Assembly (NCBI GenBank): GCA_025964115.1 | Contig: JAOPZM010000245.1 | Location: 1-56,284, forward strand | Reading direction: 5' to 3' | DNA length: 56,284 bases | From: Solirubrobacterales bacterium | Lineage (GTDB): Bacteria > Actinomycetota > Thermoleophilia > Solirubrobacterales > Solirubrobacteraceae | Part shown: in pieces, positions 1-10,096 of the stretch | Numbering within the stretch: the first letter of the stretch is position 1 | Layout of the letters: each line of letters begins with the position of its first letter | The notes under the pieces: generated by a model | The model's input: only the letters and a program-made list of their open reading frames with translations | What the model was told of the DNA's origin: nothing | Databases searched by the model: none | Position numbers and translations under genes: made by a program

Positions 1-1082
1 GAGGAGAAACCGGTGGCCAGCACGAGCACGTCGGCGGGACGCTCCGTGCCGTCCTTCAGGCGCACCCCACCCGTGGTCACCTCGGCGATCGGCTGGGTCA
101 CGAGGTCGACGTTCGGCTTCGCGAGCGCCGGGTACCACTCATCCGTGAGCATGATCCGCTTGCAGCCGATCTCGTCGCTGGGCGTCAGCTTGGCGCGCAG
201 CTCGGGATCATCGATCGCCTTCTCGATCTGCTTGCGGCCGACCGTGCGGAAGGCCTCGAGCAGCGCCCGCCGGAACGGGCGAAAGAGCCTCCGGCGACCG
301 GTCATCGCGAGCACGCCGAGCTCCATGAACGCGAAGATCGCGATGCGGTCGAGCCTCTGAAGGAGCGGGAACCGCTCGAAGAGACGCTGTGTCCGCTCGC
401 CGTAGGGGAAGTCCATCCTCGGGATCGTCCATCCGGGTGAGCGCTGGTAGACATCGAGGTGGGCGACGATCGGCTGGATCGATGGCACGGTCTGAATCGC
501 GCTGCAGCCGGTGCCGATCACGGCCACCCGCCTGCCCGCCAGGTCGACATCGTGGCGCCAGTGTGCGGTGTGGAAGACGGGGCCTTCGAAGCCCTCGATC
601 CCCGGGATCGACGGCAGCTTCGGCGTGGAGAGCTGGCCGCAGGCGGTGAGCAGCACGTCGGCCTCGTGCGTACCCGCGGTCGTATCGAGTAGCCATTTCT
701 CGCGCTGCTCGTCCCAGCTCGCCCGGGTCACCTCCGTGCTCGTGTGGATCCGCTCAAGCAACCCGTGGCGCCGTGCGACGTCCTCGAGATAGGCCTGGAT
801 CTCCGCCTGCGGCGCGTAGCGTCGCGACCAGCGCGGGTTCGGCTCGAACGAGAACTCGTACAGGTGCGACGGTACGTCACAGGCAGCGCCCGGGTAGGTG
901 TTGTGATTCCACACGCCCCCAACCCGCTCGCCGCGCTCGAAGACCGTTACATCGTCATAGCCGGCCCGATGCAGCATCACGGCCGCTCCGACGCCGCCGA
1001 AGCCCCCGCCGACGACCGCGATCGACCGTGGCCGTCGCAATCCCCCGTTGCCATGGCCGTTGAGGCGCGGATCTACACCCAC
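1..1082 (-). CDS. Flavin-containing / Baeyer-Villiger-type monooxygenase, C-terminus cut by window edge
   Basis: Minus strand reads SIAVVGGGFGGVGAAVMLHRAGY...FERGERVGGVWNHNTYPGAACDVPSHLYEFSF...VAVIGTGCSAIQTVPSI...ADVLVLATGFSS: two Rossmann motifs and an FMO/BVMO-like core. Missing from the ORF track because there is no stop inside the window. Start (GTG at 1082 or a downstream TTG) uncertain. Confidence 0.9.
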   Translation of the reverse strand, partial: MGVDPRLNGHGNGGLRRPRSIAVVGGGFGGVGAAVMLHRAGYDDVTVFERGERVGGVWNHNTYPGAACDVPSHLYEFSFEPNPRWSRRYAPQAEIQAYLEDVARRHGLLERIHTSTEVTRASWDEQREKWLLDTTAGTHEADVLLTACGQLSTPKLPSIPGIEGFEGPVFHTAHWRHDVDLAGRRVAVIGTGCSAIQTVPSIQPIVAHLDVYQRSPGWTIPRMDFPYGERTQRLFERFPLLQRLDRIAIFAFMELGVLAMTGRRRLFRPFRRALLEAFRTVGRKQIEKAIDDPELRAKLTPSDEIGCKRIMLTDEWYPALAKPNVDLVTQPIAEVTTGGVRLKDGTERPADVLVLATGFS

Positions 1083-1202
1083 GCGACGAACATTACTTCC
1101 GTCGCAGCTCCGCCGCCCCTCACATGATCTTCACATACTTGCGGCGGCCTGCGGGTACCTAGAGAACGCCGCTCTCACCGGCATGCGCACAACGGGGCCC
1201 AG

Positions 1203-2624
1203 TTGACCGACCTCCCAGACCGCTCAATCGACCATCCGCTCACCCGCCGTGCGTTCCTGCGCTACGGCGGCTCGCTTGGGGCGGGAGTCGCGGCGATGTC
1301 GGGGGCCGGTGGCCTGTGGCGCGCCGTCGCGGCAGCCGGCGCAACCCTGCGGGGCCCCGACAGCCTGCCCGATCCCAGGCGGCCGGCCGGGACCGTGTCG
1401 GCCGCGCTCCCCTTCGACCACATCGTCGTGGTGATGATGGAGAACCACTCGTTCGACAACGTGCTCGGTGCGCTCGGTCGCTCGGGCCAGCCCAAAGCGC
1501 AGGGTCTCAAATTCAACACCAAGGGCGTGGCGCTGAACAGCAACCCTGGTCCCGAAGGTCCGGTGCGCTCGTTCCCATTCGCCACCACGGCCCAAGGCCC
1601 GAACGTCTCGCAGAGCTGGAACGCGACACACAAGCAGATCGACGAAGGAAAGATGGACGGCTTCGTCGCCTCGGTCGGCGGGGCTGTCCAGCCGATGGGC
1701 TACTGGACGAAAGACCTGCTGCCGTTCCCCTACTCGCTGGCGAGCACCTTCTGCGTAGCCAACCGTTGGTTCTGCTCCGCGCCCTGCCAGACCTATCCGA
1801 ATCGCCGCTTCCTGATGGCCGGAACCGCCTACGGCAACATCTCGACGGATGTCGAAAGCCTCAAAGACCCGCCGCCGCCCAACGGCACCATCTGGGATCG
1901 ACTTCACCACTACGAAATCAGCTGGCGCAACTACTTCACCGACCTGCCCTCGGTCGGCATCATCGGCTCGACGGTCGAAAAGTATCCCGGCAACCTCTCG
2001 CCGATCGCGCAGTTCTTCAGCGACTGCGCGACCGGCAGCCTGCCGTCGGTGAGCCTCGTGGACCCCGAGTTCGGGGTGGCAGGGATCGTCGGCTCGAGCC
2101 TCGCTACGCTGCCGGCCCTTCAGCCGATCGCCGAAAAGCTCGAAACGACCGGCGGCGATGAGGAGAACCCGCAGGACATGGCCTACGGCGAGTACTGGGC
2201 CTCCACGGTCGTCAAAGCGGTGCTGAACTCGCCAGCCTGGCCGCGCACGCTGCTGATCTACACCTACGACGAGCACGGCGGCTACTACGACCACGTTCCG
2301 CCGCCGAGCGCTATCGCGCCCGACTCGATCCCGCCGAAGCTCGGCCCGGGCGATGTGCCCGGCGGCTATGACATCTACGGGCCGCGCGTCCCCGCCGTCG
2401 TCGTCTCGCCCTACTCCAAGCCGAACGCCGTCACCAACGTCGTGCACGACCACACCTCCTTCCTGGCCACGGTCGAGGCGAAGTGGAACCTGCCGGCGCT
2501 CACCTACCGGGACGCCAACGCGAAGACGGTCAAGGACTTCCTCAACCTTGAAGCGCCCGCCTTTCTGCAACCACCCACGATCGCCGAACCGCCCGCTCCG
2601 GTTGGCGCCGCGACCACGCCCTAA
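1203..2624 (+). CDS. Secreted phosphoesterase (AcpA / phospholipase C family), Tat signal
   Basis: N-terminal TRRAFLRYGGSLGAGVAAMSGAGG Tat-like signal; FDHIVVVMMENHSFDNVLG and TYDEHGGYYDHVPPP motifs of the phosphoesterase family. Confidence 0.92.
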   Translation: MTDLPDRSIDHPLTRRAFLRYGGSLGAGVAAMSGAGGLWRAVAAAGATLRGPDSLPDPRRPAGTVSAALPFDHIVVVMMENHSFDNVLGALGRSGQPKAQGLKFNTKGVALNSNPGPEGPVRSFPFATTAQGPNVSQSWNATHKQIDEGKMDGFVASVGGAVQPMGYWTKDLLPFPYSLASTFCVANRWFCSAPCQTYPNRRFLMAGTAYGNISTDVESLKDPPPPNGTIWDRLHHYEISWRNYFTDLPSVGIIGSTVEKYPGNLSPIAQFFSDCATGSLPSVSLVDPEFGVAGIVGSSLATLPALQPIAEKLETTGGDEENPQDMAYGEYWASTVVKAVLNSPAWPRTLLIYTYDEHGGYYDHVPPPSAIAPDSIPPKLGPGDVPGGYDIYGPRVPAVVVSPYSKPNAVTNVVHDHTSFLATVEAKWNLPALTYRDANAKTVKDFLNLEAPAFLQPPTIAEPPAPVGAATTP

Positions 2625-2638
2625 GAGAGAGAGGATCA

Positions 2639-3844
2639 ATGCGTCACACGTTCACATCCCTGCGGCCGCTCGTTGCGACGACCGAGCGCCGCCGGCCACC
2701 GGCGAGGATCTGGATCGCAGTCGCGATGGCCGTGTGCGCGCTGGGCGTCGGGTCGTCGACCGCAGCTGCGTTCACGCCGACCAAGGTCCGCCATGTGTTC
2801 GTGATCGTGCTCGAGAACCAGGGCTACGCGGCCACGTTCGGCAATCCAACCGCAGATCCCTACCTGGCGCAGACGCTGCCCTCCCAGGGCGCGCTGCTCG
2901 AAAGCTATTACGCGACCGGCCATGCCAGCAACGACAACTACATCTCGCTTGTCTCCGGCCAGCCGCCCAACGCGCAGAACCAGGCCGACTGTCCCAAGTT
3001 CGACAACTTCACCGGAGCGATCATGCTGTCGAGCGGCGTCGAGACCGGCACCGGTTGCGTCTATCCGGCGGAAGTGCCCAGCATCGGCACGCAGCTCTCC
3101 GCGAAGAAACTCACGTGGAAGGCCTACATGGAGGACATGGGCAACGACCCCAACCGCGAGGCGGCCGCGTGCGGGCACCCAGCGCTCGAAGCCACCGACG
3201 AAACCCAGAAAGCCGAGGCCGGTGACGGCTACGCGACGCGCCACGACCCGTTCGTGTATTTCCACTCGGTTATCGACGAACCGACCTACTGCGACAAGCA
3301 CGTCGTCGCGCTCGGCTCTCCGACCGGCGCGATGCCCGCGGCGGCGCTGAAGGGCGAGACGGGCCTGGCCACGGACCTCAGCGCAGCGACGAAGACGCCG
3401 CGCTTCTCGCTCATCACGCCCAACCTCTGCAACGACGGGCACGACTATCCCTGCTCGAGCCAGCCGAGCGGCGCCTCCGCGCTCGCGGACATCGACACGT
3501 TCCTGGAAACCTGGGTGCCGAAGATCACGAGCTCCCAGGCCTACCGTGAAAACGGGCTGCTTGAGATCGTGTTCGACGAGGCGTCGAACTCCGAAACTGA
3601 AGCCTGCTGTGGAGAGATGCCCGGGCCCGGCTCGCCATCGCCCGGGATCACGGGGCCGGGCGGCGGCAGGGTCGGCGCGGTGCTGCTCTCGCCGTTCATC
3701 AAACCCGGCACCGTGAGCTCGACCCCCTACAACCACTATTCCTCGCTGGCCAGCTGGGAGTCGTCGTTCGGGCTGCCGCGGCTGGCCGACGCCGCGTCGG
3801 TGCCGGCCGTCTTCGGGCCGGACGTCTATACGGCGGGCCACTAG
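2639..3844 (+). CDS. Secreted phosphoesterase / acid phosphatase family protein
   Basis: Signal-like N-terminus; VRHVFVIVLENQGYAATFG..., GHASNDNYISLVSGQPPN, and a C-terminal VGAVLLSPFIKPGTVSSTPYNHYSSLASWE motif. Confidence 0.88.
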   Translation: MRHTFTSLRPLVATTERRRPPARIWIAVAMAVCALGVGSSTAAAFTPTKVRHVFVIVLENQGYAATFGNPTADPYLAQTLPSQGALLESYYATGHASNDNYISLVSGQPPNAQNQADCPKFDNFTGAIMLSSGVETGTGCVYPAEVPSIGTQLSAKKLTWKAYMEDMGNDPNREAAACGHPALEATDETQKAEAGDGYATRHDPFVYFHSVIDEPTYCDKHVVALGSPTGAMPAAALKGETGLATDLSAATKTPRFSLITPNLCNDGHDYPCSSQPSGASALADIDTFLETWVPKITSSQAYRENGLLEIVFDEASNSETEACCGEMPGPGSPSPGITGPGGGRVGAVLLSPFIKPGTVSSTPYNHYSSLASWESSFGLPRLADAASVPAVFGPDVYTAGH

Positions 3845-5820
3845 ATTCCGGTGGGGAACGTCTCGGGCAGCTCGCCCGCCTCCCACTCGCTCGTGCGCTC
3901 GAGCGGTTCAAGCGCCGTCGTCTCGTCGATGTGGACGACGGCGTCGAACTGGTCGGCAAGGCGGGCGTGGAAGTAGTGCGAGATGCGCTCTGTCTGCGGC
4001 TGGTAGATGACCCCGATCGCGCGCTCGAGCCTGCGGCCGTGGAGCTTGCTCGGGTCCAGGAGGAACGCTCGGCTGCCCTGCGCGTGGAACAGCTCCTCCC
4101 AGCTGCCGGGCAGCGCGGGGCGCACGTTCTTGCGCTCCGCGGGACCGCCCCACTCTGAGGCTGCCGTCACCGTTCCCGTGTAGGTCGTGAAGCCGAGCAG
4201 CAGGGCGGCCTTGCCGTACTTCTCGCGCACCAGCTGACCCACGTTCAGCTGCCCGGACTGCCCGAGCTCGGTCGCGCGGTTGTCGCCGAGGTGCGAGTTG
4301 TGCTCCCACAGCGCGATCTTCGCCCTGCCGCTCGTGCGCTCGAGGTGCCCTGAGAGCTGCTCCAGCGTCTCCGCCATGTGACGGTCGCGCAGGTTCCAGC
4401 TCTCGACGCCTCCGCGAAACATCGCGTGGTAATAGCGCTCGGCGTTGACGACCAGGCGGGCGTTCTGTTCGGCGTAGAAGCGCTCGTCGGGGTCCGCCTG
4501 CCCGTCGCCGCGCGCGATCTCGGCGGCATGGTTTCGCATGTCCAGCAGCTGCTGGACCGCCTGGTCCTCGCAGGTTTCGGCGCCCGCGATGCCCGCTTCG
4601 TAGGCATAGACCTGCGGGTCCCGGCCGAACTGGTCGAAACAGGCGTAGCGTTCGCGCGCACGCGCGGCGGCCTCGGGATCGACGCTCTCGAGATAGGAGA
4701 CGACAGCTTCCATCGATGCGTGGAGGCTGTAGAGGTCGAGCCCGTAGAAGCCGACCTTCGGAGCGCCGTTTGGCAGCGAGTCGTTGAAGTCCCGCAGCCA
4801 GCCAACGAAGTCCGAGACGACCGTGTTCCGCCACATCCAAACAGGGAAGCGGCGGAAGCCGCGGAGCGCCTCCTCCGGCGTCCGGTCCTCGCCGATACCG
4901 CGGACGAAGCGGTTCACGCGGTAGGCGTCCGGCCAGTCCGCCTCGACGGCCACCGCGCTGCAGCCGGCATCGGCGATCAGCCGCTTTGTGATCTCGGCCC
5001 GCTCGCGATAGAACTCGTGCGTTCCGTGCGAGGCCTCGCCGAGCAGGACGTGACGCACGCCGTAGGCGCGCGTCAGCAGCGCCCCGTAGTCGTCCTCGGC
5101 GCCGGTGAGCGCCCGAAGCACGCCGTCGGCGTCGAGCCCGCTGGACACGGGGGGACGGCGGGCGCGCGCCAGGAGGTCCCGCACCTCCTCGTCGCTGGTC
5201 TCCGAGAAGTCCTCGTACCACAGCCCGACGGCGCGCATCGGCTGTGGCGTGAGGGCGCAGACGATCTCGTCGGCCAGCGCCTGCAGGGCTTCGCACACCT
5301 CCGGAGCGGCAACCGGGACGGCTGCGACGACCCTGGCGGGATCGTCGAGACGGACCGCCTGCAGCGCGGCCAGCATCGTCGAGCCGGTTGCCAGGCCGTC
5401 GTCGACGAGGATCACCGTCCGGCCAGCGAGATCAGGCGGAGGCCGGTCCCCGCGATACGCGCGCTCGCGCAGCTCCAGCTCGCGCCGCTCCTTGGCGTCG
5501 ATCGCCTCGATCCATTCCGCGGGGAGCCCGAGCTGCTCGATCAGCTCCTTGTTGAGCACGCGCACCCCGCCGGTGGCGATCGCGCCGAAGGCGAACTCCT
5601 CGTGTCCGGGCACGCCCAGCTTGCGGACGACGTACACGTCGAGCGGCGCGGCGAGCTCGCGTGCCACCTCGTAGGCCACAGGGACCCCTCCGCGAGGAAG
5701 GCCGAGCACGACGACATCCTCGCGGCCGGAGTAGTGGCGGAGTCGCGCGGCCAAGAAACGGCCAGCCTCCGTCCGATTGCGGAAACGCCGTATGTCGGTG
5801 GCGGTCTGTCCGTTGCCCAT
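3841..5820 (-). CDS. Phosphoribosyltransferase-erythromycin esterase fusion protein
   Basis: N-terminal PRTase (VVVLGLPRGGVPVAYEVA..., VILVDDGLATGSTMLAAL PRPP loop) followed by an erythromycin-esterase-like domain (LLGEASHGTHEFYRERAEITKRLI..., LWEHNSHLGD). Confidence 0.9.
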   Translation of the reverse strand: MGNGQTATDIRRFRNRTEAGRFLAARLRHYSGREDVVVLGLPRGGVPVAYEVARELAAPLDVYVVRKLGVPGHEEFAFGAIATGGVRVLNKELIEQLGLPAEWIEAIDAKERRELELRERAYRGDRPPPDLAGRTVILVDDGLATGSTMLAALQAVRLDDPARVVAAVPVAAPEVCEALQALADEIVCALTPQPMRAVGLWYEDFSETSDEEVRDLLARARRPPVSSGLDADGVLRALTGAEDDYGALLTRAYGVRHVLLGEASHGTHEFYRERAEITKRLIADAGCSAVAVEADWPDAYRVNRFVRGIGEDRTPEEALRGFRRFPVWMWRNTVVSDFVGWLRDFNDSLPNGAPKVGFYGLDLYSLHASMEAVVSYLESVDPEAAARARERYACFDQFGRDPQVYAYEAGIAGAETCEDQAVQQLLDMRNHAAEIARGDGQADPDERFYAEQNARLVVNAERYYHAMFRGGVESWNLRDRHMAETLEQLSGHLERTSGRAKIALWEHNSHLGDNRATELGQSGQLNVGQLVREKYGKAALLLGFTTYTGTVTAASEWGGPAERKNVRPALPGSWEELFHAQGSRAFLLDPSKLHGRRLERAIGVIYQPQTERISHYFHARLADQFDAVVHIDETTALEPLERTSEWEAGELPETFPTGI

Positions 5821-6028
5821 CGCGCTCAGGAGCCGGTGCGTTCCTCGGCGTCGCGCGACCGTTCTGGCCGGTGGCCGGCGATGCGCCAGCTCTGGCAGAC
5901 CTGTACCCGGGTCTCCCGTCCGGATAACGCCGAGTCCGCGAGAGCTGTGAGGACTTGCATTGCCCTAGCTCTGTTAGGCGCTCCCCGGACGAAGACAACC
6001 GGGAGGAGCGCCGCGTCCCGGGCCGGAC

Positions 6029-6814
6029 ATGCCGATGGTCGAGAACGGAATGCGAGCGCGATCGAAGCGTTCGCGTAGAGTTGCCCACGCCGTGATCGAC
6101 CTGGAACGCCGGGCAGACGGAGTGGCGCTTGTGCGGATGGCCCGCCCGCCCGTCAACGCTCTCGATCTCGAGCTCGTTCGGGCCATCACACGCGGCGTCG
6201 GCGCAGTGACGGACTCGGACGCGCGCGCCCTCGTCCTGACGGGAGACGGTCCCTGCTTCAGCGCCGGCATCGACACGAAGGTTGCACCGACCTACGACGC
6301 CCAGCAGCGCCGGGATGCGATAAACGCGATCAATGAGCTCGTCGCGACGATCTGCTCAGCGTCGCCCCCGGTGGTGGCCGCGATCAACGGCCACGCGATG
6401 GGCGGCGGACTCGTGATCGCCCTCGCATGCGACCTGCGGCTCGCGGCTCGCGGCGAGCACAAGCTGGCCCTGAACGAGGTCGCGGCGGGAGTTCCCTTCC
6501 CGGCGGGTCCGCTGGCGGTCGTGCGAGCCGAGCTCGATCCCTCGGTGACGCGCGACCTCTGCCTGACGGGCCGCACCGTCGGGCCGGATGAGGCGCTGGC
6601 GCTGCGCGTCGTCGATGAGGTCCTCGAGCCGCGAGAGCTTCTCGACCGGGCATGCGAGCGCGCCCTCCAGCTCGCGGCCCTCCCTGCCTACCCGCTCGTG
6701 AAGGCACAGGTGCGCGGCCCGCTGACCGCCGAGCTCGCTCAGATCGCGGCCTGCGATGACCCGCTGATCAGCGGAGCCAGGGGCGCACGTGTCGGCTCGT
6801 GGCAGACGGGGTAA
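6029..6814 (+). CDS. Enoyl-CoA hydratase/isomerase family protein (true start possibly near 6092)
   Basis: Crotonase fold signature: RPPVNALDLELVRAI, LTGDGPCFSAGID, AAINGHAMGGGLVIALACDLRLAA. Confidence 0.88.
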   Translation: MPMVENGMRARSKRSRRVAHAVIDLERRADGVALVRMARPPVNALDLELVRAITRGVGAVTDSDARALVLTGDGPCFSAGIDTKVAPTYDAQQRRDAINAINELVATICSASPPVVAAINGHAMGGGLVIALACDLRLAARGEHKLALNEVAAGVPFPAGPLAVVRAELDPSVTRDLCLTGRTVGPDEALALRVVDEVLEPRELLDRACERALQLAALPAYPLVKAQVRGPLTAELAQIAACDDPLISGARGARVGSWQTG

Positions 6815-6817
6815 GCC

Positions 6818-7315
6818 GTGCGCATCCACTCCGAGCTGCTGCCGATCTACCTGAATGACCATCTCGCCGGCTCGACCGCCGGACTCGAGCTGGCCCGGCG
6901 CCTGGTCAGGAGCAACAGCCGCAACGACTACGGCCCCGGCCTTGCGCGGCTCGCGGGCGAAATAGAGCAGGACCGCAAGTCGCTGCAGTCGATCATGAGC
7001 GACCTCGACGTGGGCATCGATCGAGTGAAGGTCGTACTCGGGTGGACGGCGGAGAAGGTCGGGCGGCTGAAGCTCAACGGGCGGTTGCTGAGCTACTCGC
7101 CGCTCAGCCGCCTGATGGAGCTCGAGGTGCTGATGCTCGGAGTGACGGGCAAGCTTGCGCTGTGGCGCACCCTGCGTCAACTGGCTGCCGAGGACTCACG
7201 CCTGGATCGGCGCGATCTGGATCGGCTGATCGAGCGAGCCGCCGGGCAGCAGCAGGAGGTCGAGACCTTGCGCGAGCGAGCAGTAATCGACGCGTTCGCG
7301 AGCGATGATGGGTGA
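6818..7315 (+). CDS. Conserved hypothetical helical protein
   Basis: Intact 165-aa ORF four bases after the preceding gene, same strand; coherent helical composition (YLNDHLAGSTAGLELARRL...). Confidence 0.7.
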   Translation: MRIHSELLPIYLNDHLAGSTAGLELARRLVRSNSRNDYGPGLARLAGEIEQDRKSLQSIMSDLDVGIDRVKVVLGWTAEKVGRLKLNGRLLSYSPLSRLMELEVLMLGVTGKLALWRTLRQLAAEDSRLDRRDLDRLIERAAGQQQEVETLRERAVIDAFASDDG

Positions 7316-7368
7316 CACCGCGCGGCGCCAGGCGCTTCACCGGCCGGCTCGAGACCCTTCAGCGCCGC

Positions 7369-8142
7369 CTACGCGTCACGCTGCGCTCGCCAGCTCCCGG
7401 ACTCATACCGCTCCAGGCCGCCGAGCATCTCGCCCGTCTGCAGGGTTGCCATCCCGTGGCGGTACTCCCCCGCGAGAGCATCCTCGAGCGAGAGCGACCA
7501 CTGCTCGTAGGACGAGACGCGGTCGCTGCGCAGCGCCGCCTGCGGCTTGCCGGCGATCTCCCGTGCGAGCTCGAGCGCCGCGGACAGCGCCTCTCCGGCC
7601 GGTACGAGTCGGTTGGCGAGGCCCATGCGCAGGGCCTCCTGGCCGGATACTCCACGTCCCGTGAGGATCAGGTCCAGGGCATTGCTGTGGCCCAGCAGTC
7701 GGGCGAGGCGGATGGTGCCGCCGTCCATCAGGGGGATGCCCCAACGCCTGCAGTAGACGCCGAAGACGGCCTGCTCGGAGGCGACGCGAAGGTCGCACCA
7801 TGCCGCCAGCTCGAGGCCGCCCGCGACGGCATGGCCTTCCACCGCCGCAATGACGGGCTTTGAGAGAAGCATCCGGGTGGGCCCCACGGGGCCGTCGCCA
7901 TCGGGCGAGAGGCGGGTGACGCGGTCAGGTTCGCCGGAGCGCATCGCCTTGAGGTCGGCTCCCGCGCAGAACGTCCCGCCGGCGCCGGTGAGCACGGCGA
8001 CTGACGCCGAACGGTCGGCGTCGAACCGGCGGAAGCCGTCGGCCAGCTCCAGTGCGGTGGGAGCGTCGATCGCGTTGGCCACCTCGGGCCGGTCGATGGT
8101 GAGGACCGCGACGGGCCCATCGCTCTGATAGTGGACGCTCAT
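7369..8142 (-). CDS. Enoyl-CoA hydratase/isomerase family protein
   Basis: Likely start MSVHYQSDGPVAVLTIDRPEVANAID; LTGAGGTFCAGADLKAM and AVEGHAVAGGLELAAWCDLRVA crotonase motifs. Confidence 0.9.
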   Translation of the reverse strand: MSVHYQSDGPVAVLTIDRPEVANAIDAPTALELADGFRRFDADRSASVAVLTGAGGTFCAGADLKAMRSGEPDRVTRLSPDGDGPVGPTRMLLSKPVIAAVEGHAVAGGLELAAWCDLRVASEQAVFGVYCRRWGIPLMDGGTIRLARLLGHSNALDLILTGRGVSGQEALRMGLANRLVPAGEALSAALELAREIAGKPQAALRSDRVSSYEQWSLSLEDALAGEYRHGMATLQTGEMLGGLERYESGSWRAQRDA

Positions 8143-8316
8143 CCCGATCCTGTCTCCTTCGCGCTCCAGGTGCCAGTGGCCGGCCTCTGCGTGGCCTGGC
8201 AGGCCGAACCTTATCGGGGTGGTGTTGAGCTGTCGGCGCGCCGATCCGCCGTCGTGAGATGGCTGCGATCGGGTGGCATCGTCCACCCCCATCAGGCACA
8301 CTGAGACGAACAGGAG

Positions 8317-8703
8317 ATGTCCCTGCGGGTCGCTCAAAGTCCCCACAGCGTCGCCGTGACGGCGGACCGGTTGGTCGCCGCGCTCGGCGAGCGTGGAATC
8401 ACGATGTTCGCGCGCATCGATCACGCAGGGGCAGCGCGTGCGGCCGGGCTCGAGCTGCCGGACGAGGAGCTCGTGATATTCGGTGACCCGAGGGCCGGGA
8501 CGCTGCTCATGCAGCTGGATCCGCAGATCGGCTATGAGCTTCCACTACGGCTGCTGATCTGGGACGCCGCGGGAGGCACGCTCGTGGGCTATCGACCACC
8601 AACCGAGCTCGCGGAGCGCTACGCCGTGGGCGAGCAGGCGGAGCTGCTCAGCCGCATGACCGCGCTGCTCGAGGGCCTCGTCGGCGAGAGCACGGCATCC
8701 TGA
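8317..8703 (+). CDS. DUF302 domain protein
   Basis: 128 aa; SVAVTADRLVAALGERGITMFARIDHAGAARAAGLELPDEELVIFGDPRAGTLLMQLDPQIGYELPLRLLIW resembles DUF302. Confidence 0.8.
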   Translation: MSLRVAQSPHSVAVTADRLVAALGERGITMFARIDHAGAARAAGLELPDEELVIFGDPRAGTLLMQLDPQIGYELPLRLLIWDAAGGTLVGYRPPTELAERYAVGEQAELLSRMTALLEGLVGESTAS

Positions 8704-8789
8704 GCGTCGAGTCGCCGCGCGGCCGGCTGTGACCGGGCGGCGGCGCTCTAGACTCGCCGGCAGTATCCAGCTACCGACGGGAGCATCGG

Positions 8790-9248
8790 ATGACGACAAA
8801 GGCCGACTTCACACCGCAGGAGTGGGAGCTTGTCCTCGAGGGTCCGCCGAGCGCGGGGCTGATCGTGATCACGGCGCAGCGGGGCGGGACCGTACGCGAG
8901 ACGATCTCGATGGCCAGGGCATACGCCGAGGCCCGAGCCCAGCACGGCCAGAGCGAGCTGCTCGACGAGATCGTCGCCGCCAAGCCGGAGATCGACCACA
9001 CCCGCTACGGCTCACCCGAGGAGCTCAAGACGCATCTTCTGGAGCATCTGCGCGACGCCGTCGCGCTGCTCGAGCGCAAGGCGCAACCGCAGGAGCTCGA
9101 CGACTACAGGCGGTTCGTCGTCGATCTCGCGGAAAGGGCCGCCCGCGCGCACAGCGAGGGGCGTCACGCCGAGGACCCGGTCAGTGATCAGGAGCGCGCC
9201 GCGATCGCGGAGATCCAGCAGGCGCTGGGTGGTGAGGTCGCTAGGTGA
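8790..9248 (+). CDS. Conserved hypothetical protein
   Basis: 152-aa ORF starting MTTKADFTPQEWELVLEGPPSAGLIVITAQRGG. Confidence 0.75.
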   Translation: MTTKADFTPQEWELVLEGPPSAGLIVITAQRGGTVRETISMARAYAEARAQHGQSELLDEIVAAKPEIDHTRYGSPEELKTHLLEHLRDAVALLERKAQPQELDDYRRFVVDLAERAARAHSEGRHAEDPVSDQERAAIAEIQQALGGEVAR

Positions 9249-10020
9249 GCTCGCCGATCAGCTCGGCGACCGAGTCGACGATGCGCGAGGCACGGTAGGG
9301 GTAGCGCTCGGCCTGCTGGCGAGTGGTGACGCCGGTCAGCACGAGGATCGTCTCCATCCCCGCCTCCAGGCCTGAGACGACGTCGGTGTCCATGCGATCA
9401 CCGACCATCGCGGCGGTCTCGGAGTGCACGTCGATCGCGTTGAGCGCCGAGCGCATCATCAAGGGGTTCGGCTTGCCCACGAAGTACGGCTCGACGCCGG
9501 TCGCACGGCTGATCAGCGCCGCCACCGAGCCGGTCGCCGGCAACGGGCCCTCGCTCGAGGGACCGGTGGGGTCGGGGTTGGTCGCGATGAAGCGTGCTCC
9601 ACCCGCGATCAGGCGTATCGCGCGGGTGATGCGCTCGAAGGAGTATGTGCGTGTCTCACCCAGCACGACGTAGTCGGGAGCGCGCTCGGTCAGCGTGTAA
9701 CCCGCGTCGTGCAGAGCGGTCGTGAGCCCGGCCTCCCCGATCACGAATGCCGAACCACCGGGGCGCTGGTCCTCGAGAAAGCGTGCCGTAGCGAGCGCCG
9801 AGGTCCAGATGGCCTCCTCGGGTACGTCGAGGCCGTTCGCCACAAGCCTTGCCGCGAGATCGCGCCGCGTGTAGATCGAGTTGTTCGTCAGCACGAGGAA
9901 AGGCGTGCCGCGCTCGCGCAGCCGGGCGAGGAACTCCTCGGCGCCTGCAATCGCCTGCTCCTCGCGCACCAGCACGCCGTCCATGTCCATCAGCCACGAG
10001 CGAATCTCGCGTTCGGTCAT
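9241..10020 (-). CDS. HAD-IIA family (NagD-like) hydrolase
   Basis: SWLMDMDGVLVREEQAIAGAEEFLARLRERGTPFLVLTNNS; FVGKPNPLMMRSAL; MVGDRMDTDVVSGLEAGMETILVLTGVT. Confidence 0.93.
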   Translation of the reverse strand: MTEREIRSWLMDMDGVLVREEQAIAGAEEFLARLRERGTPFLVLTNNSIYTRRDLAARLVANGLDVPEEAIWTSALATARFLEDQRPGGSAFVIGEAGLTTALHDAGYTLTERAPDYVVLGETRTYSFERITRAIRLIAGGARFIATNPDPTGPSSEGPLPATGSVAALISRATGVEPYFVGKPNPLMMRSALNAIDVHSETAAMVGDRMDTDVVSGLEAGMETILVLTGVTTRQQAERYPYRASRIVDSVAELIGELT

Positions 10021-10096
10021 CGACGGCCAAGCATGACATGAGCACCCTCCGACGACGCGGCCGTCCGCTCTTCGCCGGTTGGAGCTGCTCGCCGAC

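Noticed and set aside
1224-2639. 471-aa ORF antisense to the first phosphoesterase
   Set aside because: Shadow ORF: no recognisable motif, while the opposite frame carries intact catalytic motifs.
2636-3886. 416-aa ORF antisense to the second phosphoesterase
   Set aside because: Same reasoning; composition typical of an antisense GC-rich frame.
4378-6078. 566-aa plus-strand ORF over the PRTase-esterase
   Set aside because: Antisense shadow of a well-supported coding gene.
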